Shown: positions 1 through 9,513 of the stretch, piece by piece
Layout: each line of letters opens with the position of its first letter
Position numbering within the stretch: position 1 is the first letter of the stretch
From: Saccharothrix espanaensis DSM 44229
Lineage (GTDB): Bacteria > Actinomycetota > Actinomycetes > Mycobacteriales > Pseudonocardiaceae
Assembly (NCBI RefSeq): GCF_000328705.1
Contig: NC_019673.1
Location: forward strand, 9,063,501-9,127,500
Direction of reading: 5' to 3'
Length of the DNA stretch: 64,000 bases
Notes under the pieces: generated by a model
Seen by the model: the letters and a program-made list of their open reading frames with translations, nothing else
Databases searched by the model: none
Told to the model about the DNA's origin: nothing
Position numbers and translations under genes: made by a program

Positions 1-2
1 CC

Positions 3-407
3 GGCGCGACCCAGGCGGACTACTTCGTGAACAACGGCGGCGGGTGGTCGCGCGACGGCAAGACCCTGCCCGGGGCGCTGGACATGGAGTACAACCCGTA
101 CGGGGCCACCTGCTACGGGTTGTCGAAGGCGTCGATGGTGGCGTGGATCCGCTCGTTCAGCGACCGCTACCAGGCCCGGACCGGGCGCTGGCCGGTCATC
201 TACACGTCCACGAGCTGGTGGAACCAGTGCGCGTCCGGCGATTTCAGCTCGACCAACCCGTTGTGGGTGGCGCGCTACTCGTCCAGTGTCGGCACACTGC
301 CCTACAACTGGGGCTACCACACGTTCTGGCAGTACTCGTCGGCACCGATCGACCAGAACCAGTTCAACGGGGCCGCCGACCGGCTCCGAGCGCTGGCCAA
401 CGGCTGA
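3..407 (+). CDS. GH25-type lysozyme, 3' part (5' end outside window)
   Basis: C-terminal part of a glycoside hydrolase family 25 (Chalaropsis-type) muramidase, which cleaves the MurNAc-GlcNAc bond of peptidoglycan and is normally secreted. The reading frame is open from base 3 with no convincing start, so the gene begins before the window. GH25 hallmarks visible are the LDMEYN strand carrying the catalytic acidic residues, the GRWPVIYTS strand, LWVARY and the closing FWQYSS motif followed by a short helical end. It ends 23 bp before a strong inverted repeat and is convergent with purL. Confidence 0.85.
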   Translation, partial: GATQADYFVNNGGGWSRDGKTLPGALDMEYNPYGATCYGLSKASMVAWIRSFSDRYQARTGRWPVIYTSTSWWNQCASGDFSSTNPLWVARYSSSVGTLPYNWGYHTFWQYSSAPIDQNQFNGAADRLRALANG

Positions 408-429
408 GGCGTCCGCCCGCACCGGAAAG

Positions 430-468
430 GGGTGGTCGGGGAGCACTCCGCAAGCTCCCCGACCACCC
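430..468. terminator. Perfect 15-bp stem-loop between GH25 and purL
   Basis: A perfect inverted repeat at 430-444 and 454-468 with a 9-nt loop lies between two convergent genes. Read on the minus strand the stem is followed by CCTTTCC, a weak T-tract, so it can end purSQL transcripts; it may act for both directions. Confidence 0.7.
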
Positions 469-497
469 GCCTCCACGTCGGTCGACCAGTGCCCAAC

Positions 498-566
498 CGA
501 ACAGGACTCAGTCGAACAAGACTTAGCCGAACAGGACTCGGTCGAACAGAACTCAGTCGAACAGGG
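498..566. repeat. 15-bp tandem repeat (about 4.6 copies) running from the purL stop codon
   Basis: Units at 498-512, 513-527, 528-542 and 543-557 plus a partial at 558-566 follow CGAACAGGACTCAGT with few changes. The purL stop codon (553-555) lies in the gene-proximal copy. Because 15 is a multiple of three, downstream copies keep the purL frame and repeat its last codons and, in several copies, a stop. Confidence 0.85.
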
Positions 567-2814
567 CCGGGAGGGTGCCCTCCCAGGCCGCGCGCAGCTC
601 GTCGAGGTCGAGCTGACCCAGCTCCTGGATCTCCAGCGAGCGCGACTCCGGGTCCACCACGCCGACCTTGCGCCACGGCAGACCGCGCGCCGTGCACATG
701 TCGGTGAACCGCAGCTCCTCCGTGCGCGGCACGGCGACCAGCGCCCGGCCCGCGGACTCGCTGAACAGCTCGGTGAACAGGTCGCCCTCCAGGAACACCC
801 GCGCGCCGGTCTCGCCGATCAGGCAGGTCTCCACCAGCGCCTGCGCCAAGCCGCCCTCGGCCAGGTCGTGCGCGGCGGAGAGCATCCCGTCCCGCGACCC
901 GGCCACCAGCACCTCGCCGAGCAGCTTCTCGCGCGCCAGGTCGACCTTCGGCGGCACGCCGCCCAGGTGCCCGTGCACGACGTGCGCCCACTCCGAGCCG
1001 CCGAACTCCGCGTGCGTCTCACCGAGCAGGACCAGCGTCTCGCCGGCCTCCGCGCCCACCCCGGTCGGGATGCGGCGGCGCACGTCGTCGATCACGCCGA
1101 GCACGCCCACCACCGGCGTCGGCAGGATCGCCGTCGCGCCGGTCTGGTTGTAGAACGAGACGTTGCCGCCGGTCACCGGGATGCCCAGCGCGACGCAGCC
1201 GTCCGCGAGGCCCTTCACCGCCCGCTCGAACTGCCACATCACGCCCGGGTCCTCCGGCGAGCCGAAGTTCAGGCAGTTGGTGACCGCGACCGGCGTCGCA
1301 CCGCTGGTCGCCACGTTCCGGTACGCCTCGGCCAGCGCGAGCTGCGCGCCCGCGTACGGGTCGAGCCGGGTGTAGCGGCCGTTGCAGTCCGTGGACAGCG
1401 CCACGCCCCGGTTGGTCTCCTCGTCGATCCGGATCATGCCCGAGTCCGACGGCTGCGCGAGCACCGTGCCGCCCCGCACGTACCGGTCGTACTGCTGGGT
1501 GACCCACTTCTTCGACGCCAGGTTCGGCGACGCGGCCATCGTCTTCACCAGGGCCAGCAGGTCCTCGCGGGCCGGCTTGGGCAGCGCGTCCGGGGTGTTC
1601 GCGACCAGCTCGTCCTGGTCCGCTGGGCGCTCGATCGGCCGGTTGTAGACCGGGCCCTCGTGCGCGACGGTGCGCGGCGGGACGTCCACCACGACCTCGT
1701 CGTGCCAGGTGATCACCAGCCGCTCGCCCTCGGTGACCTCGCCGATCTCGGTGGCGATGACGTCCCACTTGGCGCAGACCGCCATGAACGCGTCCACGTC
1801 CTCCGGCCGCACGACCGCGCACATGCGCTCCTGCGACTCGCTGGACAGGATCTCCGCCGGCGTCATGCCGGTGGCGCGCAGCGGGACCCGCTCCAGGTGC
1901 ACGCGCATCCCGCCGTCACCGGCGGAGGCCAGCTCGCTGGTCGCGCAGGACAGGCCCGCGCCGCCGAGGTCCTGGATGCCGACCACGAGGCGCTCGCGGA
2001 ACAGCTCCAGCGAGCACTCGATCAGCACCTTCTCCGTGAACGGGTCGCCGACCTGCACGCTGGGCAGCTTCTTGCGCTTGCCGGCCGTGTCGTCGAACGT
2101 CTCGCTGGCCAGCACGCTCACGCCGCCGATGCCGTCCAGGCCGGTGCGCGCGCCGTAGAGGATGATCTTGTTGCCGGTGCCCGACGCGTGCGCCAGGTGC
2201 AGGTCCTCGACCCGCATCGCGCCGACGCACAGCGCGTTCACCAGCGGGTTGCCCGCGTAGGTGGCGTCGAAGACGACCTCGCCGCCGATGTTGGGCAGGC
2301 CCAGGCAGTTGCCGTAGCCGCCGACGCCCGCCACGATCCCCGGCAGCACCCGCCGGGTGTCCGGCGCGTCGGCCGGCCCGAACCGCAGCGGGTCCATCAC
2401 GGCCAGCGGGCGCGCGCCCATCGCCAGGATGTCCCGCACGATCCCGCCGACACCCGTCGCCGCGCCCTGGTAGGGCTCGACGTAGGACGGGTGGTTGTGC
2501 GACTCGGCCTTGAACGTGATCGCCCAGCCGTCGCCGATGTCCACCACGCCGGCGTTCTCGCCGATGCCCGCGAGCATCTTGGCGCGCATCTCGTCGGTGG
2601 TGGTGTCGCTGAAGTACTTCAGGTGCACCTTGGACGACTTGTAGGAGCAGTGCTCGCTCCACATCACCGAGTACATCGCCAGCTCGGCGTCCGTCGGGCG
2701 GCGGCCCAGGATATCCCGGATGCGGGTGTACTCGTCGTCCTTGAGGCCCAGCTCCTTGTACGGCTGGTCCTGGTCGGGCGTCGCCTCGGCGTTCTTGACG
2801 GTGTCGAGGCTCAT
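553..2814 (-). CDS. purL: Phosphoribosylformylglycinamidine synthase subunit PurL
   Basis: Synthetase subunit of FGAM synthase (de novo purine synthesis step 4): ATP-dependent amidation of FGAR with ammonia supplied by PurQ. The 753-aa length is that of the small PurL form that needs separate PurS and PurQ, and both lie immediately upstream. The N-terminal [12 protein letters not shown] motif, two AIRS-like halves and glycine-rich segments such as GGNVSFYNQ are visible. The ATG at 2814 overlaps the purQ stop by 4 bp; the longer upstream frame is out of phase with real genes and ignored. The C-terminus ends in a tandem repeat that duplicates the stop codon. Confidence 0.97.
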   Translation of the reverse strand: MSLDTVKNAEATPDQDQPYKELGLKDDEYTRIRDILGRRPTDAELAMYSVMWSEHCSYKSSKVHLKYFSDTTTDEMRAKMLAGIGENAGVVDIGDGWAITFKAESHNHPSYVEPYQGAATGVGGIVRDILAMGARPLAVMDPLRFGPADAPDTRRVLPGIVAGVGGYGNCLGLPNIGGEVVFDATYAGNPLVNALCVGAMRVEDLHLAHASGTGNKIILYGARTGLDGIGGVSVLASETFDDTAGKRKKLPSVQVGDPFTEKVLIECSLELFRERLVVGIQDLGGAGLSCATSELASAGDGGMRVHLERVPLRATGMTPAEILSSESQERMCAVVRPEDVDAFMAVCAKWDVIATEIGEVTEGERLVITWHDEVVVDVPPRTVAHEGPVYNRPIERPADQDELVANTPDALPKPAREDLLALVKTMAASPNLASKKWVTQQYDRYVRGGTVLAQPSDSGMIRIDEETNRGVALSTDCNGRYTRLDPYAGAQLALAEAYRNVATSGATPVAVTNCLNFGSPEDPGVMWQFERAVKGLADGCVALGIPVTGGNVSFYNQTGATAILPTPVVGVLGVIDDVRRRIPTGVGAEAGETLVLLGETHAEFGGSEWAHVVHGHLGGVPPKVDLAREKLLGEVLVAGSRDGMLSAAHDLAEGGLAQALVETCLIGETGARVFLEGDLFTELFSESAGRALVAVPRTEELRFTDMCTARGLPWRKVGVVDPESRSLEIQELGQLDLDELRAAWEGTLPALFD

Positions 2815-3482
2815 GCGCCCACCACCGCGTCGAGCAGGGACAGGAACAGGCCCAGGCCGTCGTCGGTCGGACCGGTGAGGGCGTCGATCGCGTGCTCCGG
2901 GTGCGGCATGAGGCCGACGACCCGGCCGTTCGCGCTGGAGATGCCCGCGATGTCGTTGCGCGACCCGTTGGGGTTGCCGCCGACGTAGCGGAACACCACG
3001 CGGCCCTCGTCCTCCAGCTCGCGCAGCGTGTTCGCGTCGGCCTGGTAGCCGCCCTCGCCGGACTTCAGCGGGACCAGGACCTCGGCGCCCTTGTCGTAGC
3101 GCGAGGTCCACGCGGTCCGGTTGTTCTCGACCCGGAGCCACTGGTCGCGGCACACGAAGTGCAGCTTGTCGTTGCGGGTGAGCGCGCCCGGCAGCAGGTG
3201 CGCCTCGCACAGGATCTGGAACCCGTTGCAGATGCCCAGGACCGGCATCCCCTTGCGGGCGGCCTCGACCACTTCCTGCATGACGGGCGCGAACCGGGCG
3301 ATGGCACCGGCCCGCAGGTAGTCCCCGTAGGAGAAACCGCCGGGCACGACGACCGCGTCGACGCCCTTCAGGTCGTGCTCGGCGTGCCAGAGCGGGACGG
3401 CCTCGCCGTCCGCGTACTTGACGGCACGGGCGGCGTCGACGTCGTCCAAGGTGCCGGGGAACGTGATGACCCCGACCCTCAT
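2811..3482 (-). CDS. purQ: Phosphoribosylformylglycinamidine synthase subunit PurQ
   Basis: Class I glutamine amidotransferase subunit of FGAM synthase; hydrolyses glutamine and channels ammonia to PurL. The 223-aa protein shows the nucleophile Cys85 in VLGICNGFQ and the His194/Glu196 pair in MPHPEH, completing the triad. The start ATG overlaps the purS stop by 4 bp and its own stop overlaps the purL start, so purSQL is one translationally coupled unit. Confidence 0.97.
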   Translation of the reverse strand: MRVGVITFPGTLDDVDAARAVKYADGEAVPLWHAEHDLKGVDAVVVPGGFSYGDYLRAGAIARFAPVMQEVVEAARKGMPVLGICNGFQILCEAHLLPGALTRNDKLHFVCRDQWLRVENNRTAWTSRYDKGAEVLVPLKSGEGGYQADANTLRELEDEGRVVFRYVGGNPNGSRNDIAGISSANGRVVGLMPHPEHAIDALTGPTDDGLGLFLSLLDAVVGA

Positions 3483-3718
3483 GCGTCGAGCCGCCTGACG
3501 ACGAAGTCCTCGATCACCGGGTTGGCGAGGAAGGTCTCGGCGATCTTGGCGAGAGCGGTGTCGTCGACGTCGTCGGCGACCTCCAACTCGAAGTGCTTGC
3601 CCTGGCGGACAGTGGTGATTCCGTCGAAACCCAGACGGGGCAGCGCGTTGGCCACCGCCTGTCCTTGCGGGTCGAGGATTTCGGGCTTCGGCATGACGTC
3701 GACGACGACTCGGGCCAC
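3479..3718 (-). CDS. purS: Phosphoribosylformylglycinamidine synthase subunit PurS
   Basis: Small (79 aa) structural subunit that bridges PurL and PurQ. The N-terminal [10 protein letters not shown] strand, DPQG turn and ELEVAD segment are typical of PurS. The GTG at 3718 is preceded by GGGAG about nine bases upstream, so unlike purB, purC and purD this unit has a conventional leader. It is the first gene of purSQL. Confidence 0.95.
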   Translation of the reverse strand: MARVVVDVMPKPEILDPQGQAVANALPRLGFDGITTVRQGKHFELEVADDVDDTALAKIAETFLANPVIEDFVVRRLDA

Positions 3719-3761
3719 GACAGGCTGCTCCCTGGTAGGAGGTGGCTGGCGGTACTGGCAG

Positions 3762-3767
3762 AGCCTA
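3762..3767 (-). promoter_or_regulatory. Probable -10 box of the purSQL unit
   Basis: TAGGCT on the minus strand, 44 bp before the purS start, leaves room for a roughly 35-nt leader with a Shine-Dalgarno sequence. The same hexamer precedes purC, purB, purD and purA here. The rest of 3719-3954 holds no gene; a GCGCGGC/GCCGCGC inverted repeat near 3904-3937 could end the DUF3800-like transcript. Confidence 0.5.
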
Positions 3768-3954
3768 CCTGAGCTGGGTGTTCATCGACTTCACAGGTGG
3801 CGGGAGGCACACGTTCACCTGCATTCACCCGATCGTGAAGCCCAGTCCTCCCAGCCCTTCTGCTAGCCTTTGGTCAGCTTCGGCCAGTAGGTCGGGGAAG
3901 TGAGCGCGGCACCCCTCCGGACGGTGGGCGGCCGCGCTTCGCGCTTTCCCGGGG

Positions 3955-4488
3955 CTACTTCACGTCGATCACGGCGCCGAGCACGGGCGCGGCCCGCCGG
4001 GCCCAGTCGCCGCCCGCCCCGAAGCACCACGCCGCGAGGTCCGCCGTCCACAGCAGCGGCTCGCTGGTGCTGTCCCAGTGCTCGTAGGCGACCTCGTCCC
4101 GGCGCGGCCGGTCGGCCAGGACGCGCTGGATCGTGAGCTGGTCGATCCGGTCGCGGCCGGAGCGGCTGTCCAGCACCAGCCGGCCCATCCTGAGGTCGAG
4201 CAGGTCCCCGGTCGCCCGCGCCAGGCACTTCTGCCGCGCTGCCTCCTCGCTCGACCGGCAACCCGACCGGTAGACGTCGACCCGGAAGTCGAACTTCACC
4301 ACGCTCGCCAGGAGAAGTCGGCGACGCGCCGGCTTCTCCTTGTGGAAGCGCAGTTCCCGCTGCCCCGGCAACAACAGGCCGCGCAGGTGCTTGCGCAGCC
4401 GGGTGAGGTCTTGGGGCTGGATCACCGCCACCGCCAGCAGGTACGTGTCGTTGCGGCGGGATTCGTCTACGAACGCGTGCACTGTCAC
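3955..4488 (-). CDS. DUF3800-like protein
   Basis: A 177-aa protein opening with VHAFVDESRRNDTYLLAVAV, the FVDESG-type strand seen at the start of DUF3800 proteins, which are thought to have an RNase H-like fold. Acidic residues recur in DLRMGRLVLDSRS and DQLTIQ. DUF3800 function is not established; some members sit near mobile or defence genes, but nothing of that kind flanks this one. The GTG start at 4488 is the first plausible one; no Shine-Dalgarno sequence is evident, so the start is uncertain. Confidence 0.6.
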   Translation of the reverse strand: MTVHAFVDESRRNDTYLLAVAVIQPQDLTRLRKHLRGLLLPGQRELRFHKEKPARRRLLLASVVKFDFRVDVYRSGCRSSEEAARQKCLARATGDLLDLRMGRLVLDSRSGRDRIDQLTIQRVLADRPRRDEVAYEHWDSTSEPLLWTADLAAWCFGAGGDWARRAAPVLGAVIDVK

Positions 4489-4650
4489 GTCGGTGCATCG
4501 GCATCCCACCACCCCTACCGGAGCACGGCCACTCGAACGTGTGTTCGTACGTTGCAGCAACGTCCGGCGCTTCCCGGCAATCCGGTGAGCGGCGTTCGCT
4601 GTGGGCGTACGGGCTGGCGGCAGGCGGCGATCCGGCCCACTGTGGGGATC

Positions 4651-5619
4651 ATGCGGATCCTGGTGCTGGGCGGGACGGTGTTCCTCGGCAAGGCGATCGC
4701 CGCCGAGGCGGTGCGGCGGGGTCACGACGTGGTGTGCGCGGCGCGCGGCGAGGGCGGGCCGGTGCCCGAGGGCGCGACGCACGTGCCCGTCGACCGGAAC
4801 GAGGGGCTCGGACCGCTGGTCGGCCAGTCGTTCGACGCGGTGGTCGACGTCGCCACGATGTCGGTCTCCTGGGTCCGCGACGCCTTGCGCAGCCTCGACG
4901 CCGGGCACTGGACGTTCGTCTCCAGCTGCTCGGTCTACGCCGACCACGCCACCCCGGGCGGCACCCGCACGCTCCCGCCGCTCGAGGACGACCCGACCGC
5001 CGAGAAGACCCCGGACCGGTACGGCTCGGTGAAGGTCGCCAGCGAGAACGCGGTGCGCGACGCCCACGACGGCGCGCTGATCGTCCGCGCGGGCCTGATC
5101 ACCGGCCCCGGCGACAAGAGCGACCGGTTCGGGTACTGGGCGAACCGGCTGTCCCGGGGCGGCCGGGTGGCCGTGCCGGACGCGCCGGACCAGGCCACCC
5201 AGCACGTCGACGTGCGCGACCTGGCCGACTGGATCGTCGGCTGCGCCGAGAACGGCACCGGCGGCACGTTCGACGCGATCGGTCCGGCCAACCCGCTGAG
5301 CCTGGTGCTCGGCGAGATCGCGGGCGCGGTCGCGCCGCAGGGCACCGAGCTGGTGCGGGTGCCGGAGGCGGTCCTGCAGGAGCAGGAGATCGTGCCGTGG
5401 TCCGGCCCGCGCAGCCTGCCGCTGTGGCTGCCGGACTCGCACAAGGCGCTGATGTTCCGGGACGCCGGGCCGGTGCTGGCCGCGGGCCTGCGGCTGCGCC
5501 CGACCGCCGAGACCGCGCTCGCCTCGCTGGAGCACGAACGCGATCTCGGCCTCGACCGGCAGCGCCGGGCGGGCCTCTCCTCGGCCGAGGAGGAGTCCCT
5601 GCTCAGCGCCCTGGTCTGA
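4651..5619 (+). CDS. NAD-dependent epimerase/dehydratase family protein
   Basis: A 322-aa extended short-chain dehydrogenase/reductase. The N-terminal MRILVLGGTVFLG carries the GxxGxxG nucleotide-binding motif; a VSSCSVYAD segment and YGSVK (catalytic Tyr and Lys) follow near residues 90-132. Such proteins act on nucleotide-linked or other small substrates; the substrate is not visible. It stands alone, divergent from the DUF3800-like gene and convergent with the protease. Confidence 0.85.
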   Translation: MRILVLGGTVFLGKAIAAEAVRRGHDVVCAARGEGGPVPEGATHVPVDRNEGLGPLVGQSFDAVVDVATMSVSWVRDALRSLDAGHWTFVSSCSVYADHATPGGTRTLPPLEDDPTAEKTPDRYGSVKVASENAVRDAHDGALIVRAGLITGPGDKSDRFGYWANRLSRGGRVAVPDAPDQATQHVDVRDLADWIVGCAENGTGGTFDAIGPANPLSLVLGEIAGAVAPQGTELVRVPEAVLQEQEIVPWSGPRSLPLWLPDSHKALMFRDAGPVLAAGLRLRPTAETALASLEHERDLGLDRQRRAGLSSAEEESLLSALV

Positions 5620-5696
5620 CTACCGCGACCTGGTCACAGCGGTCTGATCACAGCGTTTCGACTACCGCGGTCCGGTTGCCGCGGTCTGATCACAGC
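5620..5696. repeat. Short direct repeats including the protease stop codon
   Basis: GCGGTCTGATCACAGC occurs at 5639-5654 and exactly again at 5681-5696, with related CTACCGCG and GGTCACAGC pieces between. The stop codon of the leftward protease gene (5690-5692) lies in one copy, so the repeat duplicates the stop region. Confidence 0.7.
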
Positions 5697-6817
5697 ACCG
5701 GGTTGATCTGCGCGGCGATCAGGTCGATCCGGACGCCCTGGTTCGGGCAGCCGCCCCAGTGGTGCAGGCCGACCACCTTGTGGGTCTGCCGGGACAGCAC
5801 CGGCGAGCCGGACGAGCCGCCCTCGGTGTCGCAGCGGTAGGCGATGTCGGACTGGGCGGAGTCGCCGTTGACCCGGACCGCCGAGACCTTGCAGTAGCCG
5901 CCGGCGTTCTGGTCGTCGCGCAGCGACAGCTTCTTGAGCTTGCCCGCCGGGTGGCCGATGACGTACATCTCCTCGCCCACCGCCGGCACCCGTGCGTCCA
6001 GCTCCAGGTAGCCGAACGAGCTGATGTCGGCGAAGTTGGTGACGCTGAACAGCGTGTAGTCCAGCGCCGTGCTGGTCTTGAGCACGGACTGCACCAGCAC
6101 CTTCGTGACGGTCGCGGAGGTGGTGCTGCCGCACGTCGCGCACTGGTAGTTGAACCACACCTCGATGCCCGTGCCGCTGGTGAAGCAGTGGTTGTTGGTG
6201 AGCATCTTGTTGTTCGGGCCGACCCGCCACGCCGTGCACAGCGATCCGCCGTTGCGCAGCAGCTTGGCCACGGCCTTGGTGCGGCCGAACTCGGTCGGGT
6301 TGCTGGTCTGGTAGCAGACGGCGTCCTTGTAGTCGTTCGCGCCGCAGATGCTCTGCGGACCGACCGACGCCGCCAGCTCGGCCTCCGTGTAACCACGGGT
6401 GATCTTGTCGAGCTTCACGCGCGACGCCGGGTGCGCGCGTCCGCCGTCACGGCCCTTGATGGACACGACGGCCTGGTCACCGGTCACCGACATCGCCCAG
6501 AACCCGGTGGCGTCCTTGGACGCGGTGCCGGACGCCAGGACGTCCGAGGTGTACCGGTAGGACTCGGTGCCCGCCGGGTTGGCGACGGTCAGCACGTCGC
6601 CGCCGACCAGCCGGAGCCCGGTGAAGTGGGCTTTCAGGTACCACGAGCCGGGCCGGACGACGGTGGTCGACGTCGACGGGCCGCCCAGGACGGTCGAGAC
6701 GACCTCGTCCTGACCGACCTTCTGCGTCTGCTCGAAGTGCTCCGCCGCGGTTGCGGTTCCGGCGAAGACGGGTACAACGAGCAGGGCGGCAGCAAAGAGG
6801 CGCAGGGTGCCTCGCAC
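5690..6817 (-). CDS. Secreted trypsin-like (S1 family) serine protease
   Basis: A 375-aa exported peptidase. A signal peptide (residues 1-24, ending TATAA) is followed by a beta-rich N-terminal domain and an S1 domain from about residue 180. The triad is visible as His210 (LTNNHC), Asp253 (ALDYTL) and Ser336 (GGSSGSP). Many cysteines suggest disulfides. The layout resembles extracellular lysyl/glutamyl endopeptidase-like S1 enzymes, but specificity cannot be read. GTG at 6817 is chosen because GAGGTGA lies just upstream; other starts lack this. Confidence 0.88.
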   Translation of the reverse strand: MRGTLRLFAAALLVVPVFAGTATAAEHFEQTQKVGQDEVVSTVLGGPSTSTTVVRPGSWYLKAHFTGLRLVGGDVLTVANPAGTESYRYTSDVLASGTASKDATGFWAMSVTGDQAVVSIKGRDGGRAHPASRVKLDKITRGYTEAELAASVGPQSICGANDYKDAVCYQTSNPTEFGRTKAVAKLLRNGGSLCTAWRVGPNNKMLTNNHCFTSGTGIEVWFNYQCATCGSTTSATVTKVLVQSVLKTSTALDYTLFSVTNFADISSFGYLELDARVPAVGEEMYVIGHPAGKLKKLSLRDDQNAGGYCKVSAVRVNGDSAQSDIAYRCDTEGGSSGSPVLSRQTHKVVGLHHWGGCPNQGVRIDLIAAQINPVL

Positions 6818-6929
6818 TGGTTCACCTCACGTTGTGAGCTGGGACAGTTACAACCAGTGATGCTCCCGGACGCCACCGGCGGGTGTCTGCCGCCGAACGT
6901 CGGAAAAACGCAACAAAGGGGACAAAGGG

Positions 6930-7541
6930 ATGCGGATCGTCCACTTCGGACACTCCTGCCTGCTCGTGGACACCGGGACGGCCCGGCTGCTGTTCGACCC
7001 GGGCACCTGGTCGACCGGCTTCGAGGAGGTCACCGGCCTGGACGCGGTGCTCGTCACGCACCACCACCCCGACCACCTGGACACCGGGCGGCTGCCGGAC
7101 CTGCTCGCGAACAACCCCGGCGCGCAGCTCTACTCGGCCGAGGAGCTGGAGGGCGCGACCCCGGCCCGGCCGGGTGACGTGCTGGCCATCGCCGGGGCGT
7201 CCGTGCACGTCGTCGACGCGCCGCACGAGCAGATCCACCCGACCGTCGAGGTGCCGGTGAACGTCGGCTACCTGGTCGACCACGGCGCGTTCTACCACCC
7301 CGGCGACTCGCTCACCGTGCCCGAGCAGAAGGTCGACGTGCTGGCCGCGCCCGCCGCCGCGCCGTGGATGAAGCTCTCCGACGCGACCGCGTTCGTGGCC
7401 GCCGTGGCACCCCGGGTCGCCGTGCCGATCCACGAGGCGATCCTGGCCCGGACGGACCTGTACTACCGGGTCCTGGCCGGCACCTCGCCCGAGGGCACCG
7501 AGTTCCTGGTGCTGCCGCGCGGCGAGTCCGTGGAGCTGTAG
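6930..7541 (+). CDS. Metallo-beta-lactamase-fold metal-dependent hydrolase (UlaG-like)
   Basis: A 203-aa cytoplasmic protein with the metal-binding HHHPDHLD motif at residues 44-51 and further ligands in VDAPHEQ, YHPGDS and IHEAI. The short MRIVHFGHSCLLVD opening is typical of UlaG/RomA-like L-ascorbate lactonase relatives; the real substrate is unknown. Purine-rich GGGGACAAAGGG precedes the ATG. Its 3' end overlaps the convergent DUF2334 gene by 79 bp. Confidence 0.85.
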   Translation: MRIVHFGHSCLLVDTGTARLLFDPGTWSTGFEEVTGLDAVLVTHHHPDHLDTGRLPDLLANNPGAQLYSAEELEGATPARPGDVLAIAGASVHVVDAPHEQIHPTVEVPVNVGYLVDHGAFYHPGDSLTVPEQKVDVLAAPAAAPWMKLSDATAFVAAVAPRVAVPIHEAILARTDLYYRVLAGTSPEGTEFLVLPRGESVEL

Positions 7542-8182
7542 GTCACCGCCTCGGCCCCGTGGTGCAGGGCCAGCTCGACCGACTCCAGCACCATGTCCCG
7601 GACCCCGATCCGGTCGAGGTCGGCGGCGTCCACCCCGAGCCGCACGAACCCGCCGCGCCGGGCCGCCCGGCCCACGCTGAGCAGGTGGCTCCAGTGCTCA
7701 CCGACCATCCGCACCCGGCCGGTCCGCACGTCCCCGGTGCGCAGGTCGCGCACGCCGGCCATGTCCGCGCACACCGCGAACCGGTGCCGGCGCAGCGCGA
7801 CCACCGTGCCGGGCGACGCGAGCCAGCTCGGCGGCGCGAACACGTCCGTGGCCAGCCCGAGCCGGTGCACCGCGGCCCGCGCCGCGACCAGCCGCAACCC
7901 GGCCTCGTGCGCGGGGAGGGCGGAGAACTCGGCGCGCCGGCGCAGCGACACGGGCCGGTGGCACGGGTCGGTGCTGTGGTCGAAGCCGTGCAGGACCAGC
8001 GCGTCCCGCCCGCGCACGCGTTCCCGGACCCAGTCCAGCGCCGCACCCGGCACGAACTTGCGCGGGGCCAGCAGCAGCGACAACGGCACCGAGCGCCGGT
8101 CGAGCTCGGCACCGAGGTCGGCGCACCGGGCGAGCGTGCTCGGCCCGATGCCGGACAGCGAAACCACGAGGGTGGCGACCAT
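7463..8182 (-). CDS. DUF2334 (polysaccharide-deacetylase-like) protein
   Basis: A 239-aa protein with the barrel layout of DUF2334: a first strand VATLVVSLSGI, LVLHGFDHSTD (the H-F-D-H metal-site region) near residue 65, FAPPSWLAS, and a late LELALHHG segment. DUF2334 belongs to the polysaccharide deacetylase superfamily. No signal peptide is present. The last 26 codons overlap the convergent hydrolase gene and form a hydrophilic tail that may be dispensable. Confidence 0.75.
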   Translation of the reverse strand: MVATLVVSLSGIGPSTLARCADLGAELDRRSVPLSLLLAPRKFVPGAALDWVRERVRGRDALVLHGFDHSTDPCHRPVSLRRRAEFSALPAHEAGLRLVAARAAVHRLGLATDVFAPPSWLASPGTVVALRRHRFAVCADMAGVRDLRTGDVRTGRVRMVGEHWSHLLSVGRAARRGGFVRLGVDAADLDRIGVRDMVLESVELALHHGAEAVTYSSTDSPRGSTRNSVPSGEVPARTR

Positions 8183-8255
8183 GCCACCCAGTGCGCCGCA
8201 CGGTCATGGCGAAGGCTTGACGGCCAGGTGACGTGCGGTGACCGATCGCGCGAAC

Positions 8256-9143
8256 TTACGCGCCGATCCAGTCCGCGAACGACAGCCCGCTGATCCGCTC
8301 GTACGCCTCGACGTAACGGGCGCGCGTCGCCGCCACCACGTCGTCGGGCAGCGGCGGCGGGGGCGTGTCGGACGCCCGGTCCCAGCCGGATTCTGCCGAG
8401 GTCAGCCAGTCGCGCACGAACTGCTTGTCGAACGACGGCTGCACCCGGCCCGGCTCGTACCCGTCGACCGGCCAGTACCGCGACGAGTCCGGCGTGAGCA
8501 CCTCGTCACCGAGCACCAGCGTGCCGGAAGCGTCCAGCCCGAACTCGAACTTGGTGTCGGCCAGGATCACCCCACGCGACCGCGCGAACTCCCGCGCCGC
8601 CGAGTAGACCGCCAGCGTCGCGTCCCGCAACCGCCCGGCCAGTTCGGCCCCGACCTCGCCGGCGACGTGCTCGAACGAGACGTTCTCGTCGTGCTCCCCG
8701 AGCGCCGCCTTCGTCGCGGGCGTGAAGATCGGCGAGGCCAGCTCCGATGCCTCCACCAGCCCGGCCGGCAGCGGCACACCGCAGACCGACCCCGTCGCCC
8801 GGTACTCGACGATCCCCGACCCGGTCAGGTAGCCGCGCGCGACGCACTCCACCTGCACCATGTCCAGCTTGCGCACCAGCAGCGCCCGCCCGCGCACCTC
8901 GGCCGGGATGCGCGGGTCGTCCCAGGCCACCACGTGGTGGGGGACCAGGTCGGCGAACTTCTCGAACCAGAACACGCTCATCGCGGTGAGCACGCGCCCC
9001 TTGTCGGGGATCTCCGAGCCCAGCACGTGGTCGAACGCGGAGATCCGGTCCGACGCCACCAGCAGCAGCAACTCCGCGTCCACCTCGTACAGGTGGCGGA
9101 CTTTGCCGGCGGCAACGGGACGGTAGTCAGCAAGCTTCGACAC
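8256..9143 (-). CDS. purC: SAICAR synthetase
   Basis: Phosphoribosylaminoimidazole-succinocarboxamide synthase: ATP-dependent joining of CAIR and aspartate. The 295-aa length fits. Visible family segments are [35 protein letters not shown] and [13 protein letters not shown] at 9143 is used because the [14 protein letters not shown] segment follows at once and a TAGGCT box lies seven bases upstream, which fits a leaderless mRNA. It stands alone rather than next to purSQL. Confidence 0.96.
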   Translation of the reverse strand: MSKLADYRPVAAGKVRHLYEVDAELLLLVASDRISAFDHVLGSEIPDKGRVLTAMSVFWFEKFADLVPHHVVAWDDPRIPAEVRGRALLVRKLDMVQVECVARGYLTGSGIVEYRATGSVCGVPLPAGLVEASELASPIFTPATKAALGEHDENVSFEHVAGEVGAELAGRLRDATLAVYSAAREFARSRGVILADTKFEFGLDASGTLVLGDEVLTPDSSRYWPVDGYEPGRVQPSFDKQFVRDWLTSAESGWDRASDTPPPPLPDDVVAATRARYVEAYERISGLSFADWIGA

Positions 9144-9150
9144 GGCCCGC

Positions 9151-9156
9151 AGCCTA
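9151..9156 (-). promoter_or_regulatory. Probable -10 box of purC (leaderless)
   Basis: TAGGCT on the minus strand followed by 7 nt and the GTG start; transcription would begin at or next to the start codon. No clear -35 is seen. Confidence 0.5.
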
Positions 9157-9500
9157 CTGGCCACCCCCACCCGACCCACCCCACGGCCACCACCCACCCA
9201 CACCCCCGGACCCGCCCCGATCCGCTCACACCCACGCCGCCGCCCCTCCTCCGCCCTCGCGCCGCCAGCGCCGCCGTCGGTCGGAGCCCGCATGGCCGGA
9301 GTTCGGTGGCCGGAGTTCGGTGGCCGAGGCCGGGCGGCCGGGGCCGGAGCTTGAGAGGCCATGACGGCAGGACGCGGCGCGGCGGCGGTCGCGCGGCAGG
9401 ACGCGCCAGCAGGACGCGCCGGGAGGGCGGAGCCCGGGGGGTGCGACACCGGGCCGAAGGTGAGCTGTCCCAGGTCATGGGCGGGTCTTCCCACTTGCGG
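9157..9500. other. Intergenic region with low-complexity C-rich run and a 14-bp direct repeat
   Basis: No credible gene. A C/A-rich stretch fills about 9160-9240 and GGCCGGAGTTCGGT is repeated in tandem at 9294-9307 and 9308-9321. The right end holds the CAAGAT box before the ABC transporter operon. Confidence 0.6.
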
Positions 9501-9513
9501 CAAGATTTCCCCC

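Noticed and set aside
3-407. Prophage lysis gene
   Set aside because: GH25 lysozymes are common secreted enzymes of actinomycetes, and no phage structural, integrase or holin gene follows.
498-566. CRISPR-like regular repeats
   Set aside because: Units are contiguous 15-mers with no spacers and no cas genes; it is a simple tandem repeat. The same holds for 36645-36716, 42253-42365 and 46745-46787.
286-2988. A 900-codon open frame antisense to purL
   Set aside because: It is rich in Arg, His, Val, Asp and Leu with no domain pattern; the opposite strand encodes well-recognised purL and purQ. High GC content leaves long empty frames.
3719-3954. Purine riboswitch or tRNA in the gap before purSQL
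   Set aside because: No purine-aptamer core and no cloverleaf could be drawn; only a promoter-like box and a weak inverted repeat are present.
3955-4488. Defence-system component
   Set aside because: DUF3800 proteins sometimes occur in defence islands, but flanking genes are purine synthesis and an epimerase; nothing supports a defence system.
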